Shown: positions 17,342 through 26,138 of the stretch, one piece after another
Position numbering within the stretch: the stretch's first letter is position 1
How the letters are laid out: every line of letters starts with the position of its first letter
Assembly: GCF_004119455.1 (NCBI RefSeq)
Contig: NZ_NRQT01000001.1
Span: 1,178,001-1,242,000, forward strand
Source of the DNA: Chryseobacterium sp. CH25
GTDB taxonomy: Bacteria; Bacteroidota; Bacteroidia; Flavobacteriales; Weeksellaceae
Reading direction: 5' to 3'
DNA length: 64,000 bases
Notes under the pieces: generated by a model
The model's database searches: none
What the model saw: only the letters and a program-made list of their open reading frames with translations
What the model was told of the DNA's origin: nothing
Program-made: the position numbers and the translations under genes

Positions 17342-20300
17342 TTAAGATGTTGCTATCTCTTTTACATTTCCTGTGCGTTTCAGGAATCCCCAGGACTGCA
17401 TTTCGCCTTTCAATGCTTTTCTTAAACTTTTAAACAATACAATATACATCAGCCATCTGTACCCGAATCTTTGTGGAATAATATAGAGCAGATTTCCTAA
17501 TTTTTCCCGCTGCATGATGAATGCAATCAATGCAAGAGAAGCATCCACCAAAAGGAAGATCAGATAATAGCTAAATATTTTACTTCCGTTTCCTGATAAA
17601 ATTCCAAAGAACATAATTACATCTGCCAATGGGGAGAAGAATGGAATGATATATTGGAATAATAAAATATTCGGCATGGCCCAAAGTCCCAATCCTTTAT
17701 ATTTGGGGCTAAGGAAAGTCTGTCTCTGTTTCCAGAACATCTGCATAATTCCGTAGGTCCAGCGGAAACGTTGTTTTAAGAACTGTTTTACGCTTTCCGG
17801 AGCTTCTGTTACAGCAACAGCTCTGTTTTCATTCGCTACAGTATACCCTGCTTTTAAAATTTTTACTGTAATATCACAATCTTCAGCAAGGGTATCTGAT
17901 GAATAGCCTCCTGCTTCCAGAATTACGGATCTTTTAAATGCTCCAATAGCGCCCGGAATTACCGTAATGGCATTGATATGAGCATATGCTAATCTGTCAA
18001 AATTCTGACTTGTTGTATATTCTATCGCCTGCCATTTGGTGAGCCAGTTTACGGTGTTTCCTACTTTTACATTTCCAGCCACTGCGGCTATCTTTTCTTC
18101 TGCACCAGCGTTCAGGAATCTTGCAATAAGATATTTCACTGCGTCCTGCTGCAACTTGGTATCTGCATCTATACACACTACATATTCAGCATCTGTAAGT
18201 GAAATTCCATAATTCAAGGCAGTTGCTTTTCCACCGTTTGTTTTGGAGAATATTTCCAGTTTTGGATGATTGGGAAACGCTTCTTTCGCTTTTTCATAAG
18301 TTGAATCCTTACTTCCGTCATCTACCATGATGATATTAAAATTCGGATAGGTTTGTTTCAAAAGATTGTGCAATGAAGAAACGATATTCACTTCTTCATT
18401 ATACGCCGGCACAATGATGGAAACCTTTGGATAAGATTCCAGAATTGGAAATTCACCCAGCTTTTTCTCTTTTTTTCTTTCTTTAAAGGCCCAATAAGCC
18501 ATTAATAGCAATCTTATCAACCCAAGCACAATGAAAATGGTAAACAGTGCTACTAAAAAGTGGCTTACTCCATAAATTACAGTGGCCAGTACTAAATTAA
18601 GCTGCATGATATAATAAGATCTGGTCTTAGGCACCGCAGGCATCAGTTCATTTCTGCTCTTATGCAGAATATTCGTAAGATTTGTAAAATGATAGCCTTG
18701 TTTTTGAAGAGTTGGTATTAAAATCTTCAGGGCTTTTACAGTTTCTTCTCTTGTATCACCACCGGCATCGTGAAGCAGGATAATATTTCCTCTCTCCTGT
18801 TTAATTCCGGCCATTACTCGTTTTACAATTTCATCTGCTTTTATTCCCGGCTGCCAGTCTTCAGGGTCAATATTTTCACCGATGTCCAGATAATTCTGTT
18901 GTCTTGCCAATGCTACAGGAATAATTTCTTCTGAAGTGGTAGGCTCAGAATCTGCATTATATGGAGCACGGAAAAGAATAGTACTGTGACCTGTTACGCA
19001 TTCAATCAGAAGTCTTGTCAGTTTCATTTCAAGCAGGGCTCTTTCCGGGCTTACTTTGGCTACATTTTCATGGGTAAAAGTGTGATTTCCTATTTCATGG
19101 CCTTCACGATAAATTCTTTTAACCAAAGGAAGATTCTTTTCAGCATTTAACCCTACCAGAAAGAAAGCGGCAGGAACATGATATTTAGACAAAATATCCA
19201 ATACCTGAGGGGTGTAAGTTTCATCCGGACCGTCATCAAATGTCAATACCAGTTCTTTCTGCGGAGCACTTCCGTATTTTTTTACTTCATAGGAACTTGG
19301 ATAGGTAATATAATTTTCATCGGTGATTATTTTTTCTTTCGGATCTATTTCCAAAGCAATTTTCCCATCATGAGGAGTGTTCAGAACATCCAGTACTTCC
19401 CCATCTCCGATATAATCCACCATGGTTTGTCCTTTTACATTTTCCAGTGTTTTCAAATTCAGTTTAGAAAGCCCGGCAAATGTAAGATCCTTATCGTAAA
19501 AATTCCAGATTCTGCTGTCTTCACTTCCCAGTCTCCATAATGCTGTTCCTGCCAAAGGATATTCAGATGAAAAACGCATGGTATTGAAAATAGAAGCAGC
19601 ATCATTAAAAAATACAGTGTGGGTATTATTTTTAGAGTCTGTATAGGAATAATTCAGATTGAAAGTATTGTCATTAAAATCAATAACGGCTTTACTAGCA
19701 CTGGCTTTGGTGATAGCCTGCATATAAGTTACTGAAGTATTGTCATCCTTATTGGAACTCCAGTCATATCCGTAAGCTCCCAACCCCAAGATAATCTTAT
19801 GAGGAGAGGTTTGTTTCACTATTTTACCGGTCTGTTCTTCGATCCATTTCTGTGAAGAAACAGGTCCGGCATCACTTCCTGCTGAATATTCATCGTAAGC
19901 CATCAAAACAAAGTAGTCTACGTATGGATCCAGTCTTGGGATATTGTAATCATCATTATCCGTCATAATATCCATCGTTACCAGAAGCTGGTTCTGTTTG
20001 AATGTTTCTGAAAGCTCTTTCATAAAGGCAATCAGGTTTTCATCAGAATTCAGGTTCATATCCTCAAAGTCGATATTGATTCCTTTGAAATGATATTTCA
20101 GACACTGTTGGGTAAGCTTTTGAATAAGAGCAGTTCTTTTTTTAGGGTCATTCAATACCTTTCCAAGCCCTTCTGCATGAAATTCCTGATTTGAGTTGTT
20201 ACTCAGAATCGGCATAGCTGCGACACCTGTTCTTTTGATGATTTTATACCCTTCCGGGTCAATATTGGTTTTCAGGTCTCCTGATTTAGGATCAAGGAAA

Positions 20301-20740
20301 AACCATTCCGGGAATACCAGATTGACATGTCTGATATTTCGTTTTAAAGACATCAAAGACTGCGGATCCCATGCTACATAGAATGCAGACCGGATTCCCC
20401 CTGGAAACTGAGCCCAGTTTCTGTTTTGATTTTTAAGTCTTTCTGCTCTTGCTTTTTCAATTTTGGCAAGATTGGTATGCATTGTTTTTTCAGAAATAAA
20501 ACTTCTGAACCCTTTATATTCTTTAGAGATTTTATTTTCCTGAAGATAAGGCTTATTGGCTGTAATAACAGCTTTATAGTCTTCTTTAAAAGGTATTTTC
20601 GGACTTTTGTCCACGGCCATCATCAGTCCCAAAGCTAAAAACAGGAGCACCGCTATAAAAATAAATAAACGGCTGCCCCACTGTACACTTTTCCAGCGTT
20701 TTTTGCTGTTGGTCTGAAAAATCTGTTTGGAATTTTCCAC
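17342..20740 (-). CDS. GH18-like / NodB deacetylase / GT2 glycosyltransferase fusion protein
   Basis: 1132 residues in three parts. After a membrane segment (about 24-43), residues 110-430 form a GH18 chitinase-like barrel; its motif KGINIDFED keeps the acid Glu226 and Asp224 but has Lys and Asn at the first Asp positions. Residues 495-690 are a NodB polysaccharide deacetylase with FDDGPD (501-506) and metal ligands His553 and His557 in GNHTFTH. After membrane segments (about 710-750) comes a processive GT2 domain: VPAYNEE, DAD (858-860), EDCD (953-956), QxxRW (990-994), then C-terminal membrane helices. This resembles PgaB- and PgaC-type activities joined, so synthesis and partial deacetylation of a GlcNAc polymer at the inner membrane is a fair inference. 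Confidence 0.92.
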   Translation of the reverse strand: MENSKQIFQTNSKKRWKSVQWGSRLFIFIAVLLFLALGLMMAVDKSPKIPFKEDYKAVITANKPYLQENKISKEYKGFRSFISEKTMHTNLAKIEKARAERLKNQNRNWAQFPGGIRSAFYVAWDPQSLMSLKRNIRHVNLVFPEWFFLDPKSGDLKTNIDPEGYKIIKRTGVAAMPILSNNSNQEFHAEGLGKVLNDPKKRTALIQKLTQQCLKYHFKGINIDFEDMNLNSDENLIAFMKELSETFKQNQLLVTMDIMTDNDDYNIPRLDPYVDYFVLMAYDEYSAGSDAGPVSSQKWIEEQTGKIVKQTSPHKIILGLGAYGYDWSSNKDDNTSVTYMQAITKASASKAVIDFNDNTFNLNYSYTDSKNNTHTVFFNDAASIFNTMRFSSEYPLAGTALWRLGSEDSRIWNFYDKDLTFAGLSKLNLKTLENVKGQTMVDYIGDGEVLDVLNTPHDGKIALEIDPKEKIITDENYITYPSSYEVKKYGSAPQKELVLTFDDGPDETYTPQVLDILSKYHVPAAFFLVGLNAEKNLPLVKRIYREGHEIGNHTFTHENVAKVSPERALLEMKLTRLLIECVTGHSTILFRAPYNADSEPTTSEEIIPVALARQQNYLDIGENIDPEDWQPGIKADEIVKRVMAGIKQERGNIILLHDAGGDTREETVKALKILIPTLQKQGYHFTNLTNILHKSRNELMPAVPKTRSYYIMQLNLVLATVIYGVSHFLVALFTIFIVLGLIRLLLMAYWAFKERKKEKKLGEFPILESYPKVSIIVPAYNEEVNIVSSLHNLLKQTYPNFNIIMVDDGSKDSTYEKAKEAFPNHPKLEIFSKTNGGKATALNYGISLTDAEYVVCIDADTKLQQDAVKYLIARFLNAGAEEKIAAVAGNVKVGNTVNWLTKWQAIEYTTSQNFDRLAYAHINAITVIPGAIGAFKRSVILEAGGYSSDTLAEDCDITVKILKAGYTVANENRAVAVTEAPESVKQFLKQRFRWTYGIMQMFWKQRQTFLSPKYKGLGLWAMPNILLFQYIIPFFSPLADVIMFFGILSGNGSKIFSYYLIFLLVDASLALIAFIMQREKLGNLLYIIPQRFGYRWLMYIVLFKSLRKALKGEMQSWGFLKRTGNVKEIATS

Positions 20741-20828
20741 GATTTTAATATTTTAATGAATGGATTTCAAAAAGTGTGAAAAAGCACCTGAAAATTCATT
20801 AAAAAAAATTAAAAAAGTGGTGTTATAT

Positions 20829-22079
20829 TTATTGATTTATCAAAAGTCCCACAAGATCCTGAATGACCTTTTGGGAAACGAAATCCATAAAGTCAACTCT
20901 TTCCAGATGAGGCAGATATAATTTTGAGGTCACTTCCTGATCTTTAATTCGGATGGTATAGAAAACAGTTCCCACATCTTTGCCATCTTCTCCTTTTCCA
21001 GGACCGGCAACTCCAGTAGTTGAAAGGGAAATATCAGTATCGAATAATTCCTGACATCCTTTGGCCATTTCCTGAGCTACCTGCTCACTGACTACCGTAA
21101 ACTGATCTACTGTTTCTTTAGAGACATTTAAAATTTTGATTTTCTTCTCAGTGGCATAGGCGACCATCCCACCCAGAAAATATTTTGAACTTCCGCCCAC
21201 TGAAGTTATCATCTTGGCTAATTCTCCTCCGGTACAGCTTTCCGCCGTTGAAATAGTCAGTTTTCTTTCAGTAAGAATTTCTGCCAGAATGTTTTCAATT
21301 TTGTCTTCAAAAATCGCAATGACATTATCTTTTATGAGAGGAAGCAACTTTTGAATCTCGTCTTCTGTCTGTTGTTTTAAGGCTTCTTCATTGTCACCTG
21401 ATGCCGTTATTCTCAACTTTACTCGGGTTCCTACGGGAAGATAAGACAATGACATATTTTGAGGAAGGGCAAGTTCCCAATCTTCAATGGTATCTGCAAG
21501 AATACTCTCCGGAATCCCCACTACGGAAACAATTCTTGAATGAATATAATTAAGGTTAAATTTTTCCTGTAAGTAAGGAATAATCTGATCTTTGATTAAA
21601 GGTTTTACTTCATAAGGAACTCCCGGTAAACTGTAACTCAGTTTGCCATCCAGTTCCATCATCATGCATGGCGCAGTTCCGAAATGGTTTTGAAAAACAA
21701 TAGATTTTGTAGGGACAAAAGCCTGTTCTTTATTTCTTTCCAGGATATCTGCTCTTCCGCGTCTTTCCATATATCCTTTGAGATGATTAAAAGTGACCTC
21801 ATCCAACGCAATTTCATCATTGAAAAACTCAGCAAGTGCCTTTTTGGTTTTGTCATCTCTTGTTGGGCCTAGTCCTCCAGTGGTAATAACAAGATCACCC
21901 AGTTCAAAAGCTGTATTTAATGTATTTTTAATGGTGTCTATTTCGTCTGAAATGGTAAAGATCTGTACGACCTTTATCCCGATATTTTTAAGTTCAGAGG
22001 CAATAAAATTGGAGTTGGTATCTATTGTATTCCCGGAAAGGATTTCGTCACCAATAGTGATCAGGACTGCTTTTTCCAT
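20829..22079 (-). CDS. cinA: CinA-family protein (nicotinamide-nucleotide amidase)
   Basis: 416 residues. The N-terminal MoaB/CinA-like domain has TIGDEILSG and TTGGLGPTRDD. The C-terminal PncC-type amidohydrolase domain has STAESCTGGELAKMI and STTGVAGPGKGEDGKDVGTV. Full-length CinA proteins combine a pyrophosphatase-like domain with NMN deamidase and act in pyridine-nucleotide recycling. It is cytoplasmic. It is divergent from the small acidic protein gene at 22184. About 90 bases separate it from the fusion gene downstream. Confidence 0.95.
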   Translation of the reverse strand: MEKAVLITIGDEILSGNTIDTNSNFIASELKNIGIKVVQIFTISDEIDTIKNTLNTAFELGDLVITTGGLGPTRDDKTKKALAEFFNDEIALDEVTFNHLKGYMERRGRADILERNKEQAFVPTKSIVFQNHFGTAPCMMMELDGKLSYSLPGVPYEVKPLIKDQIIPYLQEKFNLNYIHSRIVSVVGIPESILADTIEDWELALPQNMSLSYLPVGTRVKLRITASGDNEEALKQQTEDEIQKLLPLIKDNVIAIFEDKIENILAEILTERKLTISTAESCTGGELAKMITSVGGSSKYFLGGMVAYATEKKIKILNVSKETVDQFTVVSEQVAQEMAKGCQELFDTDISLSTTGVAGPGKGEDGKDVGTVFYTIRIKDQEVTSKLYLPHLERVDFMDFVSQKVIQDLVGLLINQ

Positions 22080-22156
22080 ATATCAGATTCTTGAAAAAAA
22101 TTCTCCTGCAAATGACGGAAAAATATGCGGCTGCGGCAATATAAATTGATTTTTTC

Positions 22157-22164
22157 TATTTTTG
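22157..22164 (+). promoter_or_regulatory. -7 promoter box of the small acidic protein gene
   Basis: TATTTTTG, an exact TAnnTTTG match, 19 bases before the ATG at 22184. Confidence 0.65.
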
Positions 22165-22183
22165 ACGGAAATTAGTTAAACTT

Positions 22184-22657
22184 ATGTCTAAATATGATGA
22201 TGCTTCATGGCATTATGGTGGTGATTTTCCTGAGGGACTTCCACAGAAAAACGGAGCAACCCATACAGGAATGTTCCTGAACTGGTGTATCCATAATGAT
22301 ATGATCTCCGATGAATTGAAAGAAGATAATGAAGAGGAAATTCAAAAATTAAAACGAAGAGAAATTACAGGTGCAGAATTTATTATGGATTCCTGTGACG
22401 GAAAATTCTCCGAATATGATCTGAATGATCTTGGGAACAGTTTTGCAAAAGATTATTACGCAGATGACACCGATTTCGGAAACCGATACAGCTCTTTTGC
22501 TGATGATTACGTAAATATTTTTGATGCCAAAGCTGAAGAAAATGATTATGAATATGAGACCTTCTACCACATTGAAGATACTTACGAAAACTATGATCTG
22601 ATGAAACAGGTCATTGATTACCGTTTTGAAGAGTGGAAGGAATATATTAAAGGATAA
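22184..22657 (+). CDS. Small acidic protein, DUF7832-like
   Basis: 157 residues, strongly acidic (many Asp/Glu/Tyr). It opens SKYDDASWHYGGDFPEGLP and continues ATHTGMFLNWCIHNDMISDEL, a start I associate with the uncharacterised DUF7832 group (name from memory, moderate certainty). Members occur as single-domain proteins and as the tail of larger ones, sometimes near immunity-type genes; no toxin partner is visible here. No signal peptide. It is divergent from cinA and convergent with the lipocalin gene. Confidence 0.75.
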   Translation: MSKYDDASWHYGGDFPEGLPQKNGATHTGMFLNWCIHNDMISDELKEDNEEEIQKLKRREITGAEFIMDSCDGKFSEYDLNDLGNSFAKDYYADDTDFGNRYSSFADDYVNIFDAKAEENDYEYETFYHIEDTYENYDLMKQVIDYRFEEWKEYIKG

Positions 22658-22712
22658 AAAATAAAAGGGAAAAGGCAAATTTACAATATGGTGATTTTGT
22701 CTTTTTACCTTA

Positions 22713-23252
22713 TTAATTATGTCTTACCCAGATCAGTTCATCTGTATTATACCCGATTTTCTTGGCTTTTTCAAGGAAACGCTGACGGATACTTTCTGGA
22801 ATACCCGTTGTTCGGGAAAGAATCCAAAGGTATTTTAAACTGCTTCCTGCCACCAGAGCATATTGATAGTCTTCATCAATATCAATAACATTATACCCTG
22901 CCCAGATGGGTTTGAAAAAGGATACTTTCAGCCTTGCTTCTGTGGTATTTTTAACGAATTTGGCTTCTCCGATGGATTCATTCCATACTTTTTTAATATA
23001 ATCGTAACCTTTATTCCTTACCTGAATACTGCCATTGGGATTCTCTGAATATTCGGCAGTAACATTATCCATATTTTTCTCGAATTTATAATCAAAACGG
23101 GCTATTTCATACCATCTTCCAAGATATTTTTTACTATCAAAATTCTTTACGGCTACCGCTCCTCTCGGAATTCCTACCGAATACGAATGAAAAGCTATAT
23201 ACGCCAAAGCTCCCAATGAAACGGGAAGTATTATTTTGTGAAAAGTTTTCAT
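22713..23252 (-). CDS. Blc-type lipocalin
   Basis: 179 residues. A signal/anchor segment (IILPVSLGALAYIAFHSYSV) is followed by the lipocalin signature LGRWYEIARFDYKFEKNM, the mid-barrel NGSIQVRNKGYD and YALVAGSSLKYLWILSRT, a typical third structurally conserved region. Bacterial Blc lipocalins bind lipids or lysophospholipids at the envelope. No lipobox Cys is seen, so anchoring would be by the N-terminal helix or the protein is exported. It lies downstream of the LytTR gene by about 75 bases, with no terminator visible between. Confidence 0.9.
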   Translation of the reverse strand: MKTFHKIILPVSLGALAYIAFHSYSVGIPRGAVAVKNFDSKKYLGRWYEIARFDYKFEKNMDNVTAEYSENPNGSIQVRNKGYDYIKKVWNESIGEAKFVKNTTEARLKVSFFKPIWAGYNVIDIDEDYQYALVAGSSLKYLWILSRTTGIPESIRQRFLEKAKKIGYNTDELIWVRHN

Positions 23253-23326
23253 GACAGAAATATTTTGTGTAGTTCTGGTAAAAACGTCAAAAATAGTGCC
23301 TTTGGGCTGTTAAAAAACGATAAATT

Positions 23327-24061
23327 CTAGGAAAACACTTTCAGAAAATTATCTTTAAAGCTTCCTGAAACCTCAATTTCAGTATCATCGGCAAGCATTA
23401 CTGTTCCGCTTTTATGATAAGATTTCACAAAGGATGTATTGATGATATGGGAACGGTGAACCCTTACAAAAGGATTTTCCAAAAGATCATCAAAATGCTT
23501 TAGAAATCTGCATACCATTTTCTTCGAGCCATCCGTAAGATACACCTGAGTAAAGTTTCCATCTGCCTGAAGCCTTACAATGTCTTCTGTTTTTACCACA
23601 TCAAAACCCTGTAAGGTTGGAAGAATAAGCTGTTGTTTTTCAGGTTTTAATTTTAAGTTCTCCAGTAAAATTTTATTCCTGTTCAGTTCTTCTTTTTTCT
23701 CAATACTTTCAAACACTTTATTGACTGCAAGAATCAACTCCTGAATATCGATCGGTTTTAGAATATAATAACTTGCAGATTTATTTAAAGCCTGTAAAGA
23801 GTATTGTGAAAATGCGGTAATGAAGATGGTTTCATAGGAGAAATCTTTGGTAGCTTCCAGTACATCAAAGGCATTTCCGAAAGGCATTTCTACATCTAAA
23901 AACACCAATTGAGGCTGCTTTTCAGCAATCAGAGGAACAGCTTCTTTAATATTTTCTGCTTCACCCAAAATTTCTACCTGCGGGCAGTATTTGGTGAGAT
24001 AGCTTCTCAACACTTCTCTTGCGATCAGTTCATCATCTACAATTACGGCTTTAATCTTCAT
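23327..24061 (-). CDS. LytTR-family response regulator
   Basis: 244 residues. The receiver domain (1-120) has the acidic pair in VDDELIAREVL, the phosphoacceptor Asp56 in VFLDVEMP, and ITAFSQYSLQALNKSASYYILKP with the conserved Lys. The LytTR DNA-binding domain (about 145-244) has LQADGNFTQVYLTDGSKKMV and FVRVHRSHIIN. It is the likely partner of the LytS-type kinase at 26139-27929, with three genes in between on the same strand. The 21-bp direct repeats at 27978, 29954 and 30967 are plausible binding sites. Confidence 0.93.
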   Translation of the reverse strand: MKIKAVIVDDELIAREVLRSYLTKYCPQVEILGEAENIKEAVPLIAEKQPQLVFLDVEMPFGNAFDVLEATKDFSYETIFITAFSQYSLQALNKSASYYILKPIDIQELILAVNKVFESIEKKEELNRNKILLENLKLKPEKQQLILPTLQGFDVVKTEDIVRLQADGNFTQVYLTDGSKKMVCRFLKHFDDLLENPFVRVHRSHIINTSFVKSYHKSGTVMLADDTEIEVSGSFKDNFLKVFS

Positions 24062-24145
24062 TAGGTTTACATATTAAGTTGCAGGAATAGGTTGCAGATG
24101 CAAATTAGGAATATTTCACCAGCTCTGCAATCTTCCGGATACCAA

Positions 24146-24562
24146 TCATATCCTTTTCCACTTCCAGGCATACACTACGATCAATATGGTTATGATACAT
24201 TCTACAGCAGCAAGGAAAACATAGAACAGATACCATTCTGAAAAGGATGAAATCCCAATAAACAGCATGACCAATGTAAAGAAGATTCCAACAATAATAT
24301 TAAGAATCCTGTTGATCACAGGTTTTAAGATCAATGAAAGAAACACCATGACTGCTGGTATAGCCAAAACAACTGCAGCCATTAATAAATTCAATGGAGA
24401 GTTGAGCAGATTATGTCCATCTACAAGACCTTGTGCTTTTCCTGGAGTGTAAAGTTCAAAATAATCTCCATACAGATAACATAATGTAACAGAAGTCCAA
24501 AGCCCGGCAAGTATGATTTTGACATTTACCCGAATATCTTCAAGTTGAGTAGAATTGTTCAT
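24146..24562 (-). CDS. DUF6326 family membrane protein
   Basis: 138 residues with four hydrophobic segments. The N-terminal VNVKIILAGLWTSVTLCYLYGDYFELYTPG and the C-terminal FYVFLAAVECIITILIVVYAWKW, given here in overlapping fragments of the family pattern, match DUF6326. Inner-membrane protein of unknown role. It starts 6 bases after the DUF4386 gene stop, so they are co-transcribed. The LytTR gene follows 84 bases later on the same strand. Confidence 0.82.
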   Translation of the reverse strand: MNNSTQLEDIRVNVKIILAGLWTSVTLCYLYGDYFELYTPGKAQGLVDGHNLLNSPLNLLMAAVVLAIPAVMVFLSLILKPVINRILNIIVGIFFTLVMLFIGISSFSEWYLFYVFLAAVECIITILIVVYAWKWKRI

Positions 24563-24568
24563 GATATT

Positions 24569-25276
24569 TTAGTTTTGATGATTATGATTAACGGATTTAT
24601 TCTTCACTCCTGCAATCAGCAGCCACAGACATATTCCTATTTCGCCTATTGAAGCAGGTAACGTGATATAGCCTGCTATCGGATAACTGGAAAATTCAGG
24701 AATAGTTATTCTCCCAAAAACATTGAGAATATATCCAAAGCAGCCTAACATCAAAAAGATTCCCAAAATTTTGGGCAGAAAGCCAGATTTGTAAACCAGA
24801 TAGCCAAAAGGATAAAGCCAGAGTCCCCAGAAAATCTGAACAATCAGAATTCCATTATTATAATTTTTCAACAGCATCATGACTTGTGCCTGAAGCTCTT
24901 CTGCTTTATAAATCTTTAGGTAATCAGCACCTTCTATAATTGTAAGTACAGAGAGTTTACTTTGAAGGTTAATAAAAGAAATCGGTACGCTGATCAATGC
25001 CATAATCACCATTACTTTAGCATAGGTTCCGTTGACATTTTTCAACAGTTTATACAAAACCAATGGAAGCAGTGTAAAAGCAATATAGCAAAGAATACTG
25101 CTCGCAATGCTCAGACTGAATAAAGATTTTGAAGCAGAGATCATATTGAAAGTCTGTTCCGGATTTTTCCATTCAATAAGTTTGGTGGGAACATACATTA
25201 AACTGAAAAATCCTGTTATGACAACGATAAGGTAGATAAATCCTGCCCATCGTGCTGTTTTAGTATTAGATTCCAT
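24569..25276 (-). CDS. DUF4386 family membrane protein
   Basis: 235 residues with about six membrane segments. It begins TKTARWAGFIYLIVVITGF, the usual DUF4386 opening, and has the charged loop EGADYLKIYKAEELQAQVM between helices. Function is unknown; members are common in Bacteroidota beside other small membrane proteins and regulators. It forms a tight pair with the DUF6326 gene and lies inside the block between the LytS-type kinase and its LytTR regulator. Confidence 0.87.
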   Translation of the reverse strand: MESNTKTARWAGFIYLIVVITGFFSLMYVPTKLIEWKNPEQTFNMISASKSLFSLSIASSILCYIAFTLLPLVLYKLLKNVNGTYAKVMVIMALISVPISFINLQSKLSVLTIIEGADYLKIYKAEELQAQVMMLLKNYNNGILIVQIFWGLWLYPFGYLVYKSGFLPKILGIFLMLGCFGYILNVFGRITIPEFSSYPIAGYITLPASIGEIGICLWLLIAGVKNKSVNHNHQN

Positions 25277-25402
25277 CTGATTAGTTTTATCTAATAAGAC
25301 GTTTCTATATAAATTTCGTTACAAAAACACGAATTAAATAACGAAAATTTAAAATATAATTAAAAACACTACTACTTTAATATACAAATTCATTAAAAAA
25401 AC

Positions 25403-26128
25403 TTAATGATAATACCCATTTTTAAACTTTAATGTTTTATAGGTTGTTTTTGAAGTCTCTTTGCTATTACATTCTCCTTTTACTTCCTCATTGATTGTGG
25501 TTACGGAGATGGTTTTTATTTTAAGGTCTGTAAAGTTGTTGGTTTTGGATGGCTCTATAATAATATAAGAATGATCGTCTTCAAATTCTCCGTTACATCG
25601 GGTGTCCCACTCGCCTCTTGTGGAATCCAGTTCAAACTGATCCAGTACTTTTTTAAGCGTTTTTCCTTCAGGATAATACATTGAAATACTACCATAAGCG
25701 TAAGGATTAGGCTTGCTGCTTCCTACAAAATCTGCCTTTACTCCAAATGCACGGATGTTTGAACTGATATTGTACAATCCGGTATCAATAGCAAAACTTC
25801 TCAGGTAAACCGCATCAGAATTCAGTTCTGTGGGGTCTAAATATTTATTTTTTATCGTTCCGTTGCTATCTGTAATTAATATATAGTTCTGAACCGTAAA
25901 AACATAATCTTCTTCTTCCTGGCTCAGAACAACCGGAATGACTGCAATATAAGAGTCTTCCACATTAGGCATTTTCTTTTCAATACAGAGTTCTTCTTTT
26001 ATCTTGGTTTTGTCAAGTTTCAGATTTTTAAGAATATGAGCCAGCCTGATACTATCAATGTCCTGAGCAGACATAATCCCGGAAAACAAGCTCATTATTA
26101 ATGTTAACAGAAATATATCCTTTTTCAT
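25403..26128 (-). CDS. Hypothetical secreted protein
   Basis: 241 residues. A signal peptide ends around GIMSAQD. The mature protein is strand-rich, with EDYVFTVQNYILITDSNG, FAIDTGLYNISSNIRAFGV and two Cys (in TRCNGEF and GECNSKE). It resembles periplasmic or outer-leaflet beta proteins of flavobacteria that I cannot assign to a named family. It starts 10 bases after the stop of the LytS-type kinase, so it is co-transcribed with it and may be a functional partner. Confidence 0.7.
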   Translation of the reverse strand: MKKDIFLLTLIMSLFSGIMSAQDIDSIRLAHILKNLKLDKTKIKEELCIEKKMPNVEDSYIAVIPVVLSQEEEDYVFTVQNYILITDSNGTIKNKYLDPTELNSDAVYLRSFAIDTGLYNISSNIRAFGVKADFVGSSKPNPYAYGSISMYYPEGKTLKKVLDQFELDSTRGEWDTRCNGEFEDDHSYIIIEPSKTNNFTDLKIKTISVTTINEEVKGECNSKETSKTTYKTLKFKNGYYH

Positions 26129-26138
26129 GGTTTCGTTT

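Noticed and set aside
19178..19540. 120-codon plus-strand frame inside the GH18/NodB/GT2 gene
   Set aside because: It lies wholly antisense to the well-supported fusion protein and shows no recognisable domain.
21793..22149. 118-codon plus-strand frame over the start of cinA
   Set aside because: Antisense to the conserved N-terminal domain of CinA and without family features.
22660..22710. Possible terminator between the small acidic gene and the lipocalin gene
   Set aside because: The arms AAGGCAAAT and ATTTTGTCTT pair with several mismatches, too weak to call.
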